From Peromyscus leucopus (taxonomy: Eukaryota; Chordata; Mammalia; Rodentia; Cricetidae), in the NCBI RefSeq assembly GCF_004664715.2, contig NC_051076.1, positions 3,727,446 to 3,791,445 on the forward strand: DNA of 64,000 nt, in the 5' to 3' direction. The notes beneath the pieces were generated by a model. The model was given only the letters and a program-made list of their open reading frames with translations, made no database searches and had not been told where the DNA came from. Shown here in pieces: positions 41,440 to 55,731 of this stretch; position 1 is the first letter of the stretch; each line of letters starts with the position of its first letter. The position numbers were made by a program, and so were the translations under genes.

Positions 41440-43109
41440 TTACTCTTTCTAACTGGGTTATCTTGCACATGAACCTTTGGAGGAAGAGAACCTTACTTTA
41501 CTCTCTGTAAAAAGGTAAGAGGGTTGTGGTAAGAATCAAGGAGACAAGGATAAGAGGTGTTTTATAAACTCTCCAGCTCCAAGTTATTATTTTTTGTGTG
41601 TGTTTTTGAAGAAACATCGCCATCCCATTGGCATCAGTGGTTCCTTAAAGGTCAAGATGCTGCATTCCAGACTGGGTGAGAGGTTATCACCTAGCACTTT
41701 GATATGGAGACTAACCCTCTTGGACTTAATCAATGCTGCAGGTCCTATCCTTCCTGCCCTGTTGACAGTCTTCTGGTTGCACCATGTCTGGGTCACCCTC
41801 TCACATCCTCATGGCCTTTGAATGAGTTATGATGGAAGAAAGGAGGCAGAGGAGGAGCTGAAAGGACAGCCCACCAGGCAGGAGCTCACATTCCCTGACC
41901 TCTTCCACACAGTGTTTGCTCATTACATAAAAGAAATTTCTTTTTATCCTATCTCCCCAGCCTCTCTTCCCTGGTGTTTTTTCCTGAACCAAGAGCCAGT
42001 CTTAGAATAGGAGTCAACTCTTTCCCAAGGAAGCTGATTATACAGCCTGCTCCTTCTCACCTTCAGTTCCCATTATTTTTTTCCTTTGAGGCTCTGGCTC
42101 TTGCAGAACAGATACTGTCAAGCCAGCCTGTCTTAGGTAGCAGACAAGTTCACATTCATATACCCAGCAGAGGAGGTAACATGAAGCTGGGTAAAAGTGA
42201 TTAGTGGAGATGGAGGGATGGGTGGAATTCCTGGCAGAAGTCTGTCTTTTTTTTAGGATCTCATCTGTGCCAAAATACACAGGTGCCCAACCTGGAGGAT
42301 TCTTCACTATCTGCAGTGCCATCAGTTCTTGGTGGGAACAGGGAGACATGCTTTGGATGCCTTTGAGGCCTTATCATTTCTAGACAGACATATCAAGGTC
42401 TAGGGCCATGGGAGAACTTGGGGTTGCAAGGGATGAAAAAAACTCCCTAGTGAGGAGCAGGAGGATCAGGCCCAGGATGATGAATGGGGTGTGAGAGAGA
42501 AGCCTGGAAAAGGGTAAACAGGCAGGAGGTAGCCTGAGGGATGGGGAGCTAAGGGTGAAGAGAAAGAATGTGCCAGGGTCAAAGAGCAAAGAAAATGCCC
42601 CTGCCGTGACAGCCTCAAGATCCAGTGTATTATTCCCAGGCAATGCTTGTGCATGGATGCCGCTTCCCTCACTCCACACGTGTGCAAGTCAGCCCTCTCC
42701 CAGACACATTCAAACCCTTTCATAAAACCTTTCTTCTTATGAGTTGTTCCATTTCTCCAAGGAACTCTACTTTGCAAAGTGATTGCTGTTCCTTGAGACA
42801 CATCACCCCACTCATATGCCCCTTATGTAAGTCTGTGAGGGCCAATGGTCTTAGCATCACCACTTTAGAGGTAATAAGACTTGGGGATAGTCCAGGTTAA
42901 CTGTTTTGGTTAAGGTTCTAGGTGTACATGAAGACTTGGACTCTGGGCTTTGAGAGTTACATACACCATCCTGTTTATCCAATACCTGGAGTGAGTGCCA
43001 GCAACTGGCATTTCTAAGAAGAGATTACTTTCTCTAGGGGTTACCTACAGTTCTGGGTAGGCAACATTGTGTCCAGAGTTGGGGATATCTGTAGTCGAAG
43101 CTTTTCTCT

Positions 43110-43390
43110 GGTCCTGCCTGCCCTCCCCGAAACCACAACCTCCGAGGTCCAGATGAATCTCTCTTACTTGTGGTCCTGCAGCCACTTGGACCCAAGCAAA
43201 CATATAGAGGCTTATATTATTTACAAATTGTATTGCTGATCCGCAGCACCAGCATCCAAGACCACAAGGTAGCCAAGAGCAAGCGAGCACATACTTATCA
43301 CAGGTCTTATGGGGTCCCCATCTCGGTCACACCCACAGGGGGCAGGGGGACAGGTACCTAGCAGTTACCTGCTGCCTACTAGGGGTGGTG
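43110..43390 (-). mobile_element. LTR-like element
   Basis: Longer copy of the repeat seen at 41347. On the minus strand it runs 'ggggtccccataagacctgtgataagtatgtgctcgc...caatacaatttgtaaataatataagcctctatatgtttgcttgggtccaagtggctgcagg', an arrangement like the U3/R/U5 end of a rodent LTR. Family and exact ends are unknown. Confidence 0.5.
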
Positions 43391-46300
43391 CTTCAGGGGT
43401 AAAGCACAGACAACCATGCCTACAGATACCTTGCTACCATCCTTTGGGAATGAGGATTCGGTTTAAAAGGTATCACTGAGTTGAATTCTTAGGAACCTCT
43501 GAGAGCTTCTGACCAGCCATCAAATGCCAGTTGGCTCAGATCTAGCTGATGAGAAGAAGCACTGGAGTTGCTGGGGCCTATAGACAATCCCAGGAGCTGC
43601 ATGGGTGTTGGTGGATGAAAAGAGTCCAGATGTACTAATGCATGCACTCGGAGACTAGTGTGCCAAATTCCCCTCCTCAGCCTGACTTTCCCTGTGGGCA
43701 GGAAACCTGCTGCCAGCTCCATTCTGAAGACCAAGTCTCTGCAGCCAGCCTAAACTGTAACAGCTCCTGCCTACTGCCCTGGGGCTTCTCTCCCCAGTCA
43801 CCTCTCCTAGCTCTCAGCCCCACCTCCTGCTTTTCAATCCCCAGACATGGCAGATCACTGATTAATTCAAGGCTGTTTAATAACTCTTCTATTTCAACAA
43901 GAAACAAGCTGTCTTGTTTTCTTTATTTTTAACACTGACTTTCGTTTTTTTTGCTAAGCATCTTACTGTCATTTAAATTTCTCTGTCTCCAACCAAGCTG
44001 ATAATAGACTGGAGTGAGCAGCTGCTTCAGTCTTGTTTATGACAATGATTAGAAGTTAGAGCCTGTGCTAGCTGAGAATTGACCAAACCTCAGTTCAGCA
44101 GCTCTGCCCCTGCATGTCAAGAGAGCGCTAATTTTAACATGATTAGTAGAACTCTGGCTCCAGGGGAAACCAGGGTTAATCTCAGCCCAGCCTTCCTATC
44201 ACCCTGCTCTAAGGCCAGGTATGGTGGCAAAGTTGTGAGAACTAACTCTACTTACTTGGGAGTTATGGTCAGTAGCTGAGGATCAGTTGTTTGGACCTGA
44301 AACTTCCCTGTATTTTTCAACAGCCTTTCCTCCAGTTAATTTACTGAGCAGCAAACAACAGACTCCTGCTTGCAGGGCCAGAAGTAGATAGAGAACTCAG
44401 CAATCAGCAAGCTTGCCATTCTATCCTGCCTTTCACATACTCAGAAACATTTCCCAAATATTCTACACATGACACCTATTTATTTTTTAATCCATTAAAA
44501 ACAACTCATCACTGGAGAGCTGGTCATCTTTTAGCTGTAGCTTGGTTTCTCCAAATGATGCAGATTGTGTCCTCTATGGATGGCTTCTTCCTGGGTTGGA
44601 TGACTCTGATTCATGTCTCTCTTCTATTTTCCTGCAATATCTATAATTGTATTGTATGTGTGCACATGCTCTCTCCTACAACACTGTCAGCTCTTCAAGA
44701 GCCAGAGTGGTGACTTACCTTCTTTCTATCAGCCTATGGCACATATTCTGTAAACATTTGTTCAATCAAACTCAATTAGGCAGTACCATGTTCAAACTCC
44801 TTGCAAGTAAAGTACATTTCTCCTATCTGGATAGATCCTTGCTGAAGCTTTCATTTCTCTCTGGATCAATATTTTGGCCCTTCCAGTGCACAAGCCAGCA
44901 GTCAGGGGCCTCAGCTTCCCTTAGCTCCCTACCCCCAAGGCTTTACATCACAGCTAGGGAACACCGTGACAACAATGTAGGGGGTATGTAGCAGAAGCCA
45001 GAGGTCTGAACCAGTCCTCTGGATTATATCCTCCATCCATCCCCATCTCTAAGGGCCAGACAGAGCTGCCCGGGAAAGCCTACAGATACAGAGGGCAAAA
45101 CCTTGGTGGCCTGACACTCCCTGCCTCTTGCTCCTCTGCAGGCAGATCCCTGAAGTCAGAGCTCTTGGCCTGTGCCTCCCAGCCAGCAATCTGCAGGCAG
45201 CTGCTGGGGTCATTGTCTCAGCCTCTTCAAGTTGTGAATGCTGAGTCTATAGAGACCGAAACACAAACAGTGCCCACAGTGCCTCTCAGGAGGGAAAGGC
45301 CGCCTGGCCTTGCCAGAGCCATTGACTGTGCAAATAGCAAGACTGGAGATGGATGTAGGAAAGCTGGTTGGAGCTATTGAAAAGAGGGGGAGTCTTTCTC
45401 CCCATACTGCTCAGTGCCAGTAGGAGCTGTGGATGTGTGTTAAAGGCCAGCAGATGGGCAGAAAAGAGGCGTGGTGAGTTCTCCCGAGGATACTGCCTCA
45501 TCATGAGCCGTGTGTCTAGCCAAACCCGGGAACAGAGAGTTGATGATGTCACTGAGTACAGGATGGGAGCAAGAGGCTGGAGAGAGAAGTGATCAGGTAG
45601 GCAGGTCTAGTGGGAAGGGACAATTGGAGTGCAGTAAATAATGACTTGCTGTGTGATACAGGGCAATCTACTGCCCCGTTTGGTCTTAGGTTTCATAGCT
45701 GTTATTTGAAGTTAAGTTAAAACTATTTTCAAATACTCAAACACTTCCCAAGTGTTCTACACATCACATCTGTTTATTTTAATACATTAAAAATGTCTAG
45801 TAAAGAGAATTGAGGCATCATGTTATGTCTGTCCCCATCTTCTGAAGTAGGCCTTTGTAGTCATGTCAAACATGCAGGGATATCTTCTCGATGCCACTTT
45901 CCCATGTTTTATACTCCAACATGGAATGAGGCTCCTGCCCAGCTGGGCCATGGGACAGTGCACAGGTCTAAGAGAAGACTGGTAATACTTTCCCCTAGGT
46001 ATGCTGCATGGCACTACAAATGATGGGCAAAGACAAAGGATTAGACCCAAGCTTCTGGGCCCTCCTAGACCTGCCAACACTTTTCCTATTGTGCTTGCCC
46101 TGTGTACACTATTTCAGTATGGGACAGCACCTCCTAACTGCAGCCAGGCATTTGCCCTTTCTCTTCTGGAGGTTGACTCTCAGAACAATGCCAACTGACT
46201 AGGTCTAAGACAGTGTCCTTCTTTACTCCTAAGAGTTGAGGGTACCAAAACCCCAAACACAGCAAAGTCAGAATTCAAATCTCAACTCTCGTATTTAAAT

Positions 46301-48621
46301 GCCAACTATAAACAATGCCTATGGCCTCACTGCCAAGGCTCCCATGAATTTTGCTTTTTCCAGATTCCACTGAGTATCCAGATCTTATATTCTAATCCCA
46401 CACATTTTCTTTAAGTAAGATCTTGCCTTTTCAAAAAATTCCAAATAAATAGAGAAAACTGGGGGTGAGGGGTACGTGAATAAATTGAAAACATCCCTGG
46501 CTTCATTCTGCTCTAGACTTTTAAAATGATGTTTCCAGTTGGCAGCAGTCATCATTTTTTCTAACTCTCTTAACATCATCTTCTTCTGCCTAGCTCTAGA
46601 AACACAGGCAAGTGAAAGCTCTTGAAAATTACAAAAAACCTATCACAAACACAGAGGGAGACAGGGGTGCTGGGTAGGAGGGAGGAGTCAGCTCACCAGA
46701 GTGTCAGGCATGCTCTCATCTCCCTCCTGCTATAAGGGAACAAATGGAGTTATGGAGAAGGTCAACAGGTGAGAAACCCTCAGGAAGGGTGCAAAAAGTG
46801 TGAAGGGAAGTCCTTTGTTCTTCCCTTGTTCTTATGTGGCAGGAGCTGTAGGTGACACCACACTCTTCCCGGCCATCTGTCTGCCTCTTAGTAGGCCTCA
46901 CACCCTCTATGTGAGGCTTCCTGGTGGCTTTCCAGCTACACATGTGGTTTATATTAGTCTATAAAAGCTTGAGTTGGAAACCTGAAAGGATTGCTACCCT
47001 GGGTCACTCAGATAAGTACTTCATTCTTCTGAGGAAACCTGGGGGTGTTGCCTGGTGCTGTAGGCTTCTGTCACTGACAGTGAAAGGACAAATTAGGAAC
47101 CTCCAGACAGGTTGAGGCTGAGGGTCAGCCATCCTATCCTAGGTCTATGGACCCCCTCAAAAACAGCGGCAGACTCAAAGCAAGGATGCAGAGTGGGGTC
47201 CTGCTGGCTCAGGATGGATCTCCTGTCTACAGATGGGGAAGGGGTCTGGGTTCTATTGAGAACTGGTCTTCCAGGGAATTCAGAAACTAGGGTCTTCTCC
47301 TTCAGGTATTTTTGTTACTTGGGACGAAATGTGAGGAAGGGGAAGCAGACATGGGGGACAGGCAGGGAAGGTAGGAGGTCAGAGGCCAGTGTAATATTTA
47401 CCCAACTCAGTGGAGGCCTTTCACTTTTAGAAGCAGGAAACAACTTCAAAGCTGTAACATCCCCTTGCTACTTTGCCAGCAGGCTGGTCCTCTCCACAGG
47501 CAGGCAGGGCTATAATGGGTCAAAACTAAGAGGCCAAGGTGCCAGCTGCAGTCCAAGGCCTGGACTTGAGTGGTTCTTCACAATTATCAGGCCCCTCTTC
47601 AAGATACCCATCCATATACCCACACAGATGCTCCAGGGCATAACTGCAAAGGTTTCTCAGGTCTTTTGAAGCTCAGGCCTGTTCCTAGTCTGGGACACCC
47701 CAGTGCAAGATCCTCTTACCTAAGGTTCAGGAAGAGTTCTATTTCCCATGGTGGGATGAGAGTCCTCAAGGGAGCTGACATCTGCCCCCTTTTAATTTCC
47801 CTCTGCTGGCCCTCCTTGGCCTTCATCTTTACTAAACACTCAGATTGAAATAGGGATGAGCAGTGAGTGACATTTCCCAGTGAACCACACTAGTGTTCAC
47901 ATCTCCAGCTCTAGGATATTGGGAAGGAATGCCACAGAAAAACCTCTCCAGACTTTGGCTCTGGGAAACGGTGCTGTAGGAACTGATTAATAAGAAACAA
48001 CTCCAGGGCTGCTAGCCTAAAACCCATGGGAGAGGGGTGAAGGGTAAGGATGACACTAAGAGGTAGTCAGATGGCCCCTCTTAATAGGACCCTGGATTTC
48101 TCAGGTACCCACTAGTTTCTCCCAACAATCTACCATGCAGTGAATGACACAGGGTACAAGCTCTGAGTGACACCCTTCCTTCCCTTCCTCTGAACCCCTG
48201 CCCTGCCATCTCTGACTGGTGCCTGGGGGTATGTGGCTTGTGCAGTTCTCTCCCACAGCTCCAGATGCTGTGGTTGTGGTTCCTTGAAGGTAGAAGCATT
48301 TGCTCTTCTATCCTTGGGCTGTGAGTTACCACACTCTTGGCAGTACACAAGTGATCGATCTCTATCTATTTAAACCCGAATGGATTCCAATTCCTGCTTT
48401 CAGCATCTGTGTGGTTCACCATAAGGGGCAGAAACAGCAGCTCCACGACTCAAGTAATGTTCTCTTAACACCCAAAGGAGAAACCAAAGCTGCAAGGTAG
48501 GCTGTCTACACACAAAACAGAAAGTCTGTGAGTCTGAGTCCTCACAGAGGGTAGAGAAGGGCAAAAGTAGGTCTGCCAGAAGGCTGGATGCTCAAGGCTC
48601 ACAGAGCCTCTGGGGGGTGTA

Positions 48622-48724
<103 letters not shown>

Positions 48725-49550
48725 ATGATGGGGGTCATAGAAGGGAGACAGTCATTTAACATATATTCAGTCTGTGCTCCAGGGCACCTTCCTACCTCTG
48801 TTCTGAAAGACAAGTTGAACTTACTGCCTTTTCTCTCATCCTGAAAGTAATTTGAGGCAAGGAAAAGCAGGATTAAACTTTCATAACACAACACATTTAT
48901 CTTATTTTGCTTCTTTCTTTCCTCTGTCCTCTCTCCCCTCCACTCTTGACCCTAGGTAAGTTTGAGCCAGAGGGAAGCTGAGATTAAATATCAGGGGATG
49001 GTATCAGATCTGGAGAGACACTGATCTCTGGTTCCCTGCCCATCCCCAAACTTCAATATTTTTCTATCCTCTGTTGGACAGTTATTATCTCAGTGGATGA
49101 GAGAAGCCTCTGCGCTCTGTGCGTGTTCTCTCTCAATATTGTCCTCTGTTGAAATGAAAGGGGGAATTAGAATTCAGAGACAGGCTCCCAGGGAGAGTAA
49201 GAAGACAAAGATTAAGTCAGTGATACAACGTTGACATGCGTTTAGTTCCTGAAAGGTCTTTTTAAAAAAGTCTCCTCCAGAGCAGTGCTGCCACTGCTGG
49301 GACTGGCTGGAAATCCACGTCAGGGAGTGAGAAGAAGGGAAGGCCGACAGGAACTTGGGGATGGGCCAAAACTTTACTTGCTGATAAAAAAAAAAAAAAA
49401 AGAAAGTCACTCTTGGCGAGGCAGCCAGGACTGGATTGCCTGCTGTTTTGAGCATACACTCCTTCCCCTGGCCACCCAGACATGAACTGTGTGGGTCAAG
49501 CCTCTCTCACCCCCTTCACCCAGACAAGTTCTATGGGGCTGGCCTCTCAT

Positions 49551-49654
<104 letters not shown>

Positions 49655-49838
49655 CCTATGAGGCTAGCTTTTCCTGAAAGCCTGGTAAACACAGCTTAAT
49701 GAAGCCCACCCTTACCATTGGCCTTTTCTCTCCTGACCCCACCCCTCTGTGCCAAACAGCAGTGAAAAGTTCCAGTTCTGCCCTCTGCCATTCCAGTCGT
49801 GGTCTCTGGGTAGTGATGGTTGGGAGTTTCTAAAGTAG

Positions 49839-49874
49839 CCTCCCCTCCCCACTCCCACCCCCACCCCCACACCC
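49839..49874 (-). other. G-quadruplex-like motif on the minus strand
   Basis: The plus strand has tcccctccccactcccacccccacccccacaccc. The minus (PLXNA2-sense) strand therefore has more than four G-runs of at least three separated by one to two bases, inside intron 1. Confidence 0.6.
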
Positions 49875-52800
49875 AAAAAAAATCCACAAAAACCAGTGTT
49901 TCAGGACAAGTGTGGTTTTCAAGAGTTCCCTCTAGTGGAGATAACCTGCTACTTTTCCTTCCTGGAGCCCAGAGCTTCATGCTCTGAGCCCACTGAAGGA
50001 GACTGTGCCGGAGGCTCAGTAGTTGGCTCTCAGCTCAGGTTCTTGGCTCTCCCACCTCAGTACACTGTCAGTCTCTATCATTATCTTCCCTCTGTCTCCT
50101 GTTTCTCTGTTTATCTGAAACTCTGTCTACATCCTGGCTTCTATTATCACCGCACGTGAGCCTTCATGCCTGTGTCTTGAGCTGCACTTTCCATCCTCCT
50201 CCTGCTTTTCTCTGGACTTTAGCAAGGCAGCTCTGAGGGGCCAAGTGCTTTGGAAAGACCTCCTATCAAGTGGCTTAACCTCAGATTTCCAAAAACAGCA
50301 CTACAGGTCAGAGGCATTCAGAATCTCTTAGTGAACCATGCTTCAGTAGGAAGAACAAGAGGCTTTGTCCAAATTTCCTCTTCCACCTTTTGCTACCCCA
50401 TTTCCAAGCGAACTCTGGCCTAATGGGTTGATCTATACTTCCAAAGCTCTCTGTGCCCAGTTTGCTTGGAGTCCTGTGTGAACCCAGTCCTCCTTATCAG
50501 TTCGCCCAGCCCTTGCCTGCTTCTCAGTCTCTGACTGCACAGTGCCATGTGAGCAGCTTGCACAGCTTGGGCAAAGGGACAGATAAAGAGAGGGGAGTGC
50601 TTGAAGAAGGAAAGCATGAGCAGGTGGGGCAGGTACTGGCCAGGGGCTGTAGGAAGACAGCAGGGAGGGGTAACCCCAACCACTCCGCTGGGAGAAGAGA
50701 GACATCTGGAGAACACCTGCTGGTTCTCAGGGTTTCCCAGAGATATCCTGCCACCCAGATGAGGGACATGGCCAGACCAAGTCAGGTTAATGGTTAACCA
50801 GCTGCTGGAGCAGGGAACTTTCTGGAAGAGCTCAGTTGTAAGCTATTTTCTTACCACCCTCCCTCCCTTCTCTCACTTTATACTTGAACTCCATAGGGAC
50901 TCTGATCTCCAACAAAGAATATTCTCACCTCTATTCCTGCTTTCCAATTCAAGATGGAGCAGTGTAAAGTTGCATTGAGGTTCCATATGCCCAGATGCCA
51001 GGGAATAGAGCCCAAAAGAGTTTGGGGGCTGAGCAGAGAAGAGAGGGTGGCCCCTTCAGATCGGCCATCCCCCACAGGCTCCTTGGGACCAGCTGTTTGA
51101 CCCCGGGAGGAACTGCCTTTCTTTTTGTCTCCATGGGGGTTCACCTTTAGAAACGACAAAAAAAGCAGGGGATGGCACACCCACCCCTCATTTACTCTAA
51201 TCAGGCATGAAATCTTTGTAACTATGTGAAAAAACTGTTTCCCATAAGGGAATCAGTTCCATTCATCATTGTTTGAACTGAGCATATGCGATGGGGAGAG
51301 ACAGAACACTCACATAGAATGAATTGATAACAGACAGCCCTGGGGGAGGGATAGTCGTGGGGGAAGGGGTGGTGTTGGGGTGCTGTACATATGAGCTGTA
51401 AAAACTCCATCCAGCCCCTCAAAGCCTGCTTCTCTTGCTTCCCTGTGGGCAGTCCTGGATTATTCTAGCTAACAGACTGTAACACAATGCTCCTGTCTCT
51501 TTATGATCTGCATGGGGTTGGGAGGGGGGTTGGCTCTGTGCTCCTTGCCTCTCCATTTGCTATGATGGACAGAAGTATATTGTACCCTAGTCTTTCTGTG
51601 CAGAGACAGCTGTGTAGCAATGCAGGAAGACAGCTGGGGAGAGGGGTCTGGAAACAGGAATTGCCTCCCCCACACCAAATCCTGTATCTTACAGAGGCAA
51701 TCAGAAAGCAAGGTGGAATAGAAACCATACAGCTCTACAAACAGTGATGACTCCAGCACCACAAATATTTCAGATTGCCTGCACTGGCAAGCTTAAAGCT
51801 CCTGCCAGCTGCTGTCCTGTGTATTTAAGCATGTCACTGGCTTCCCCTCCTGCTCCTGTGTCTCCTTGTAACATGCCCATGAAATAAAGATTAGCTGAAT
51901 TATCAGGAGTATTTGTAATAGGCCTGGGAGAGGGGCCTAGTAGAGACTATTCTTTGAGGCTTCTTAACCTTATTTTGAACATAGAACTCCTGCAAAACAG
52001 ATGCTGAACTTAAGCATCTACCACATCTGCAACTTCTCTTGGTCAAGAATGTTGAAGGGCAATCCTTCATTGGCAGTCTGGAGACGGGGAGACAACATTC
52101 AGAGCTGCTCTGACAGGGACCAGCATTTCTTGGGATGGTGTGGCTTTGAGCAATAGTCATATGATATCACTGTCTGTTCTTCCTTTAGACTTAGGCCAAA
52201 AGGTAAGCAGCTCTTCACCCCTGCTTGGATCCAGGGTGTGGGGGTCCCCTGTCCCTATGCCTTGCCAATGAAAAGGGTGCAGCTGAGACTTCCTTGCCAG
52301 GCTGTAGTACCTGGAAACCATTGAAGACTTTGTCATTTCAGGGCTTAGTGCTCTTCAGCAGAGTCTTCCCTGTACATGGGCCAAAAGCCATGTCCTTTTA
52401 ATTGATTTTCAAGACTATTTGCCCCCATTCTAATGCAGTTTTCTTAGGACAAACAGTGAGAGAATAGAGAGGGCAATCTGTCTTTATAGCCCCTCCTTTA
52501 TCAACAGGTTTCTGGACAGGATTAACTGTGAGAAAGAGGAGACAGGTTCTTTAGGTATTCTTTAGGTAATACTATCTAGTGGCAGCAGAGGCAAGTTGCA
52601 GGATGGGTGGGGGCCTAGCACTAAGGGAGATGATGACAGGTAGACGACAGACAGGAAAACAACCTCCTGGGGTATGGGACAGATTCCACTCTGCCTCCTT
52701 GGTTCCCTGCCCTCTCTCAATTTTCCACTCCTAGCCCCCCAGCAGAGATCACAGGTAATTACTTCTGACGATGCTCTGTGAGAAGAGAAGTTAATGAATT

Positions 52801-54329
52801 CTTCTATCTTCCTGCCTGGAGGTCAGAGGATAGAGGGCTGCTAGCAACTCTAGGAGCTTTCTGGGGTGATTGCACAATAGTTGTGCATTTCAATTAGGAA
52901 CAGCTGAATTCCTCCAGCCAGGGCTAAGCTCTTCTGGGGATACTGGTGCTCACTGGAAGGCCCCAACATTCAGAGCTGGTCCAGAGGGAAGAGTGAAGTT
53001 TCAAGATCTGGAAAGAGGCTCGGTATGACAGGCCTGCTATTGTATGGAATGTCAGAGAGCTGAACCTGACTCTAGTTCTCTTGAAAGTGGCCAGCCCAGT
53101 CCTACCTGTGGTCCAGCCCAGATAGTCGACTGTATAGACCTGGTCCGCTGCAAGGATGGACGTGTCTCAAAATGTCTAATCCTCCACAGATGAGCCTTCA
53201 GAAGACATCTGGTAGCCCCACTCCCCAAACCCACCCATCTCTGTCTGTTCTGCATATGGGTGGCTAGGGAGCTATGTTGCCTATGGTCTTGGTTCTCTAC
53301 AGAACTGAACATTCTTGCCCTCAACAACTATGAGCTCTCCTTTCCAGACTGTGGTGATTGACCTGGTATCCCAAGTCCCCCACCCCAACCCCCCTCCTCT
53401 CCCTCTTATCTCTGCCTGAGCTGTTTGAAGAGGTAGCTCCTAGGGCAAGGATCATGTTAAACAGGTGGACATTTTTGAGGTCCCTAGAATGACAGTTTCA
53501 GGGGACTCTTTTTGACCATTCAGATCAAGATGAACATTTATGAAGACTACCTGTGAGTAAAAGAAGCTAGAATTTTCTAAGACCCTATCACTTCGTGAGG
53601 TGGGGCAAAAAAGAGTACATAGAGGGAAATGAGCTTTAAGGAGCCTCTTGGACTCTGGACAAACTCCCACTTCAAACCAAGGGGGCCGGGCCCCAGCTGG
53701 GCACTATGCCATGGGGGATGGGGACAGGAACATTTAACCACAGTGCTTCCAAACCGCTTTCAGGGCTTCCCGGAACCCGCGCAAACGATGCCTTCTCCTT
53801 CCCGATTCCCAGTCCACTGAACCACTGGAACCACCAGCGGCCACCCGGGACCACAGCGCCGGGTGAACGCCCCCTAACCAGCCTCTGGCCACAGTCGCCC
53901 CAGACTATCTCGCTAATTCTACTGAGGCCCTCTCTGGGCTCCAACCGTGGGACAACCTCACCACCCGGGCGCTCCCCAGAGCTGCAGACCGCTGGCAGGT
54001 GCGCGTTGCAAGCGCGCCACGGAGCGCCAGAACCACCGGAGCCTCCGGAGTCGATGGCCGGGAAGCCCGAGCAAGAGACCATAGCTGCGAAAGTGGCGGA
54101 TCACGCGCGGAGACTCGCCGCCACTGCCTAGCCGTGGCCGGGGCCGGGACCCCAAGGGGACCTGGGGAGGCTGCGCCGAAGAAGCCGCCGCGGGCGCGCG
54201 CTCAGGGAGAGGGCGGAAGGCTCCGCTTACCCAGCTCGGCGGCGTCTGTCTGTCCTTGCGTCTCCGCTTCGTCTGACTCGGCTGGCCGCTGCCCAGGGCA
54301 GCGCGCGCCCAGTCCCTGCCTGACCCGAG

Positions 54330-54368
54330 TCAGTCGGACAGCCAGGTCCACATGCAACCCAAGATCAT
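54330..54368 (-). promoter_or_regulatory. uORF3 in PLXNA2 leader (12 codons)
   Basis: The ATG at 54368 shares its A with the TAA of uORF2 (TAATG). It encodes MILGCMWTWLSD and then TGA. A second in-frame ATG lies at 54353. There is no further ATG before the exon 1 donor. Confidence 0.65.
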
Positions 54369-54568
54369 TAAAATCCACGGCCCGCGCCGGCCGCCTGCCT
54401 GTATTCCTGTGGTGGCCCTCGATTAGGTCCGCGCGTCTTCGCCCCGGTCGCCTGAGCCCAGGGACCCGGACGCGAAGGGGCGTGGGGTCCGGCAGGGTCC
54501 CTCCGGGGAGGCGCAAAGCCGGCTGTCTTCAGGTTTCCCCGGCGCGACTTTCCGGGCTGCTCTGACAT
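54368..54568 (-). promoter_or_regulatory. uORF2 in PLXNA2 leader (66 codons)
   Basis: The ATG at 54568 overlaps the TGA of uORF1 (TGATG). The peptide starts MSEQPGKSRRGNLKTAGF and is rich in Arg, Pro and Gly with no recognised domain. It ends TTTTAA at 54368. Codon content reflects GC-rich DNA, so the peptide itself may be meaningless while the start codon could still be regulatory. Confidence 0.65.
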
Positions 54569-54618
54569 CAGCGATCCCGCGCTTCCTTCCCTTCTGCTCC
54601 CGGCCCGCTCGGCCCCAT
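54568..54618 (-). promoter_or_regulatory. uORF1 in PLXNA2 leader (16 codons)
   Basis: AAAATGGGG: A at -3 and G at +4 give a strong initiation context. It encodes MGPSGPGAEGKEARDR and then TGA. This is the first ATG after the inferred transcription start. Confidence 0.65.
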
Positions 54619-54827
54619 TTTCTCCGGGAACGGCTGCCAGCTCTGTCTGCGACCGGGCCGTACACTCCCCGCAGCCCCGTGGCTCACGAGTCCACCGGAT
54701 CTGATCGCTAGTCCTCGGCTGAAGGATCCCAGCAGCTGCGCCCGCCGCCCCCGCTCAGCTCTGCGCGGACAGTGCTGCGCGCGGCGCGGCTAGGCTCGGC
54801 TCCGGTGGCGGCGCCCTCAGCCGGCCT

Positions 54828-54900
54828 CCTATATTACCGCGCAGCTCATTATCATAGAGGCCGTGTTAACCCCCTCCCCGCCCACGCGCCCCGCCCGCGC
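54828..54900 (-). promoter_or_regulatory. PLXNA2 core/proximal promoter motifs
   Basis: On the minus strand: a GC box GGGCGGGG at 54896-54889, an exact EGR-type site GCGTGGGCG at 54887-54879, a GTTAAC palindrome near 54865, an ATGATAATGAG A/T-rich block at about 54855-54845, and a TATA-like GTAATATAGGAGG at 54836-54824. Motif calls only; no expression evidence. Confidence 0.6.
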
Positions 54901-55731
54901 AGACCGAATCCCCCAGCCTGTCCACTCAAGAACCCGGCTGAGCTACAGTGCTCTGGGCTTTCGCCTCGCTTAGCGGACACTGTCAGTAGCCAGGGGCCAG
55001 AAAGGTGCTTCCAGGGTCTGGGGACTCAGGTTGGGGCCTGGTGAGCCAGCTGGCTCGGCCTCGGGAAGGGTTCAGAGTGACGAGGGCAACCCATCCCCTC
55101 GCGTGGCATCACCTGTCACCGAACACAGCCTACCCACCTCCCCTCTTCACTTGTGAGCTAGGGGTGAGTTCGGAGGGACCTGTCTTGCTGATGGGGTTGA
55201 GATAGGGTCTCGGATTTCGGAGGAGCAAATTTCTCCTCCTTATAAATTCCAGAAAGCCAGCGAGCTGTCAAAAGAGGTTTGAAGTTGTTGATAATTATTA
55301 TTTCTACAATGAGAAGAGGAGCCTGGCTTTGCGTCTCCGGTTTCCTGCTCCATAGGGAACACTGGAGGTAGGGCAGGACCTGAGTCTGATAGGTGCTGTG
55401 GAGACCGGAGGAGCAGCATCGTTTGCATTATCTAGACCCGCGAGCCTATCTCTTAATGGAGGCGGGGGTGGGGGTGGCTAAGATGTTAAGGCAACTTTAA
55501 CAACCTCAGAAGACAGGATTTTCAATCCCGGGGTGCTTTGGTGCCCTCGCGGCCTCGATTCCCTGTCTCGTAGTCTGTATTTGCAGCAGTGGCCACGGCT
55601 TTCCCTTGAGGGCCTGAGCAAGCTAGCATGGTCTAGACCCCAGCATGGTCTCAGGGTCATCCATTTCCTTGCTGGAGATTGAGCACACAGAGTTCACTCA
55701 ACACGTCCAAGTGTCTGACAAACGTCCCCTA

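Larger units (their letters stand above)
54231..54800 (-). other. PLXNA2: PLXNA2 exon 1 (non-coding 5' UTR exon); 5' end approximate
   Basis: The exon ends at GAGCTGG|GTAAGCGG (54231/54230), the best donor in the CpG island on the minus strand. No frame from this exon can join the main plexin ATG, which lies in exon 2, so it is leader sequence. The transcription start is not visible from sequence alone. The value 54800 is placed about 30 bp downstream of a weak TATA-like AATATAGG at 54828-54835. The exon contains three upstream ORFs described separately. Splicing of exon 1 to exon 2 is inference. Confidence 0.7.
53750..54985. promoter_or_regulatory. CpG island of the PLXNA2 promoter
   Basis: CpG dinucleotides are frequent throughout this stretch (for example cccgcgc, gcgcgcgccc, ccgccgcgggcgcgcgc) and rare in the rest of the window. 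The island covers the predicted exon 1, its donor and the start of intron 1, with CpG-containing shores to about 55220. Confidence 0.93.
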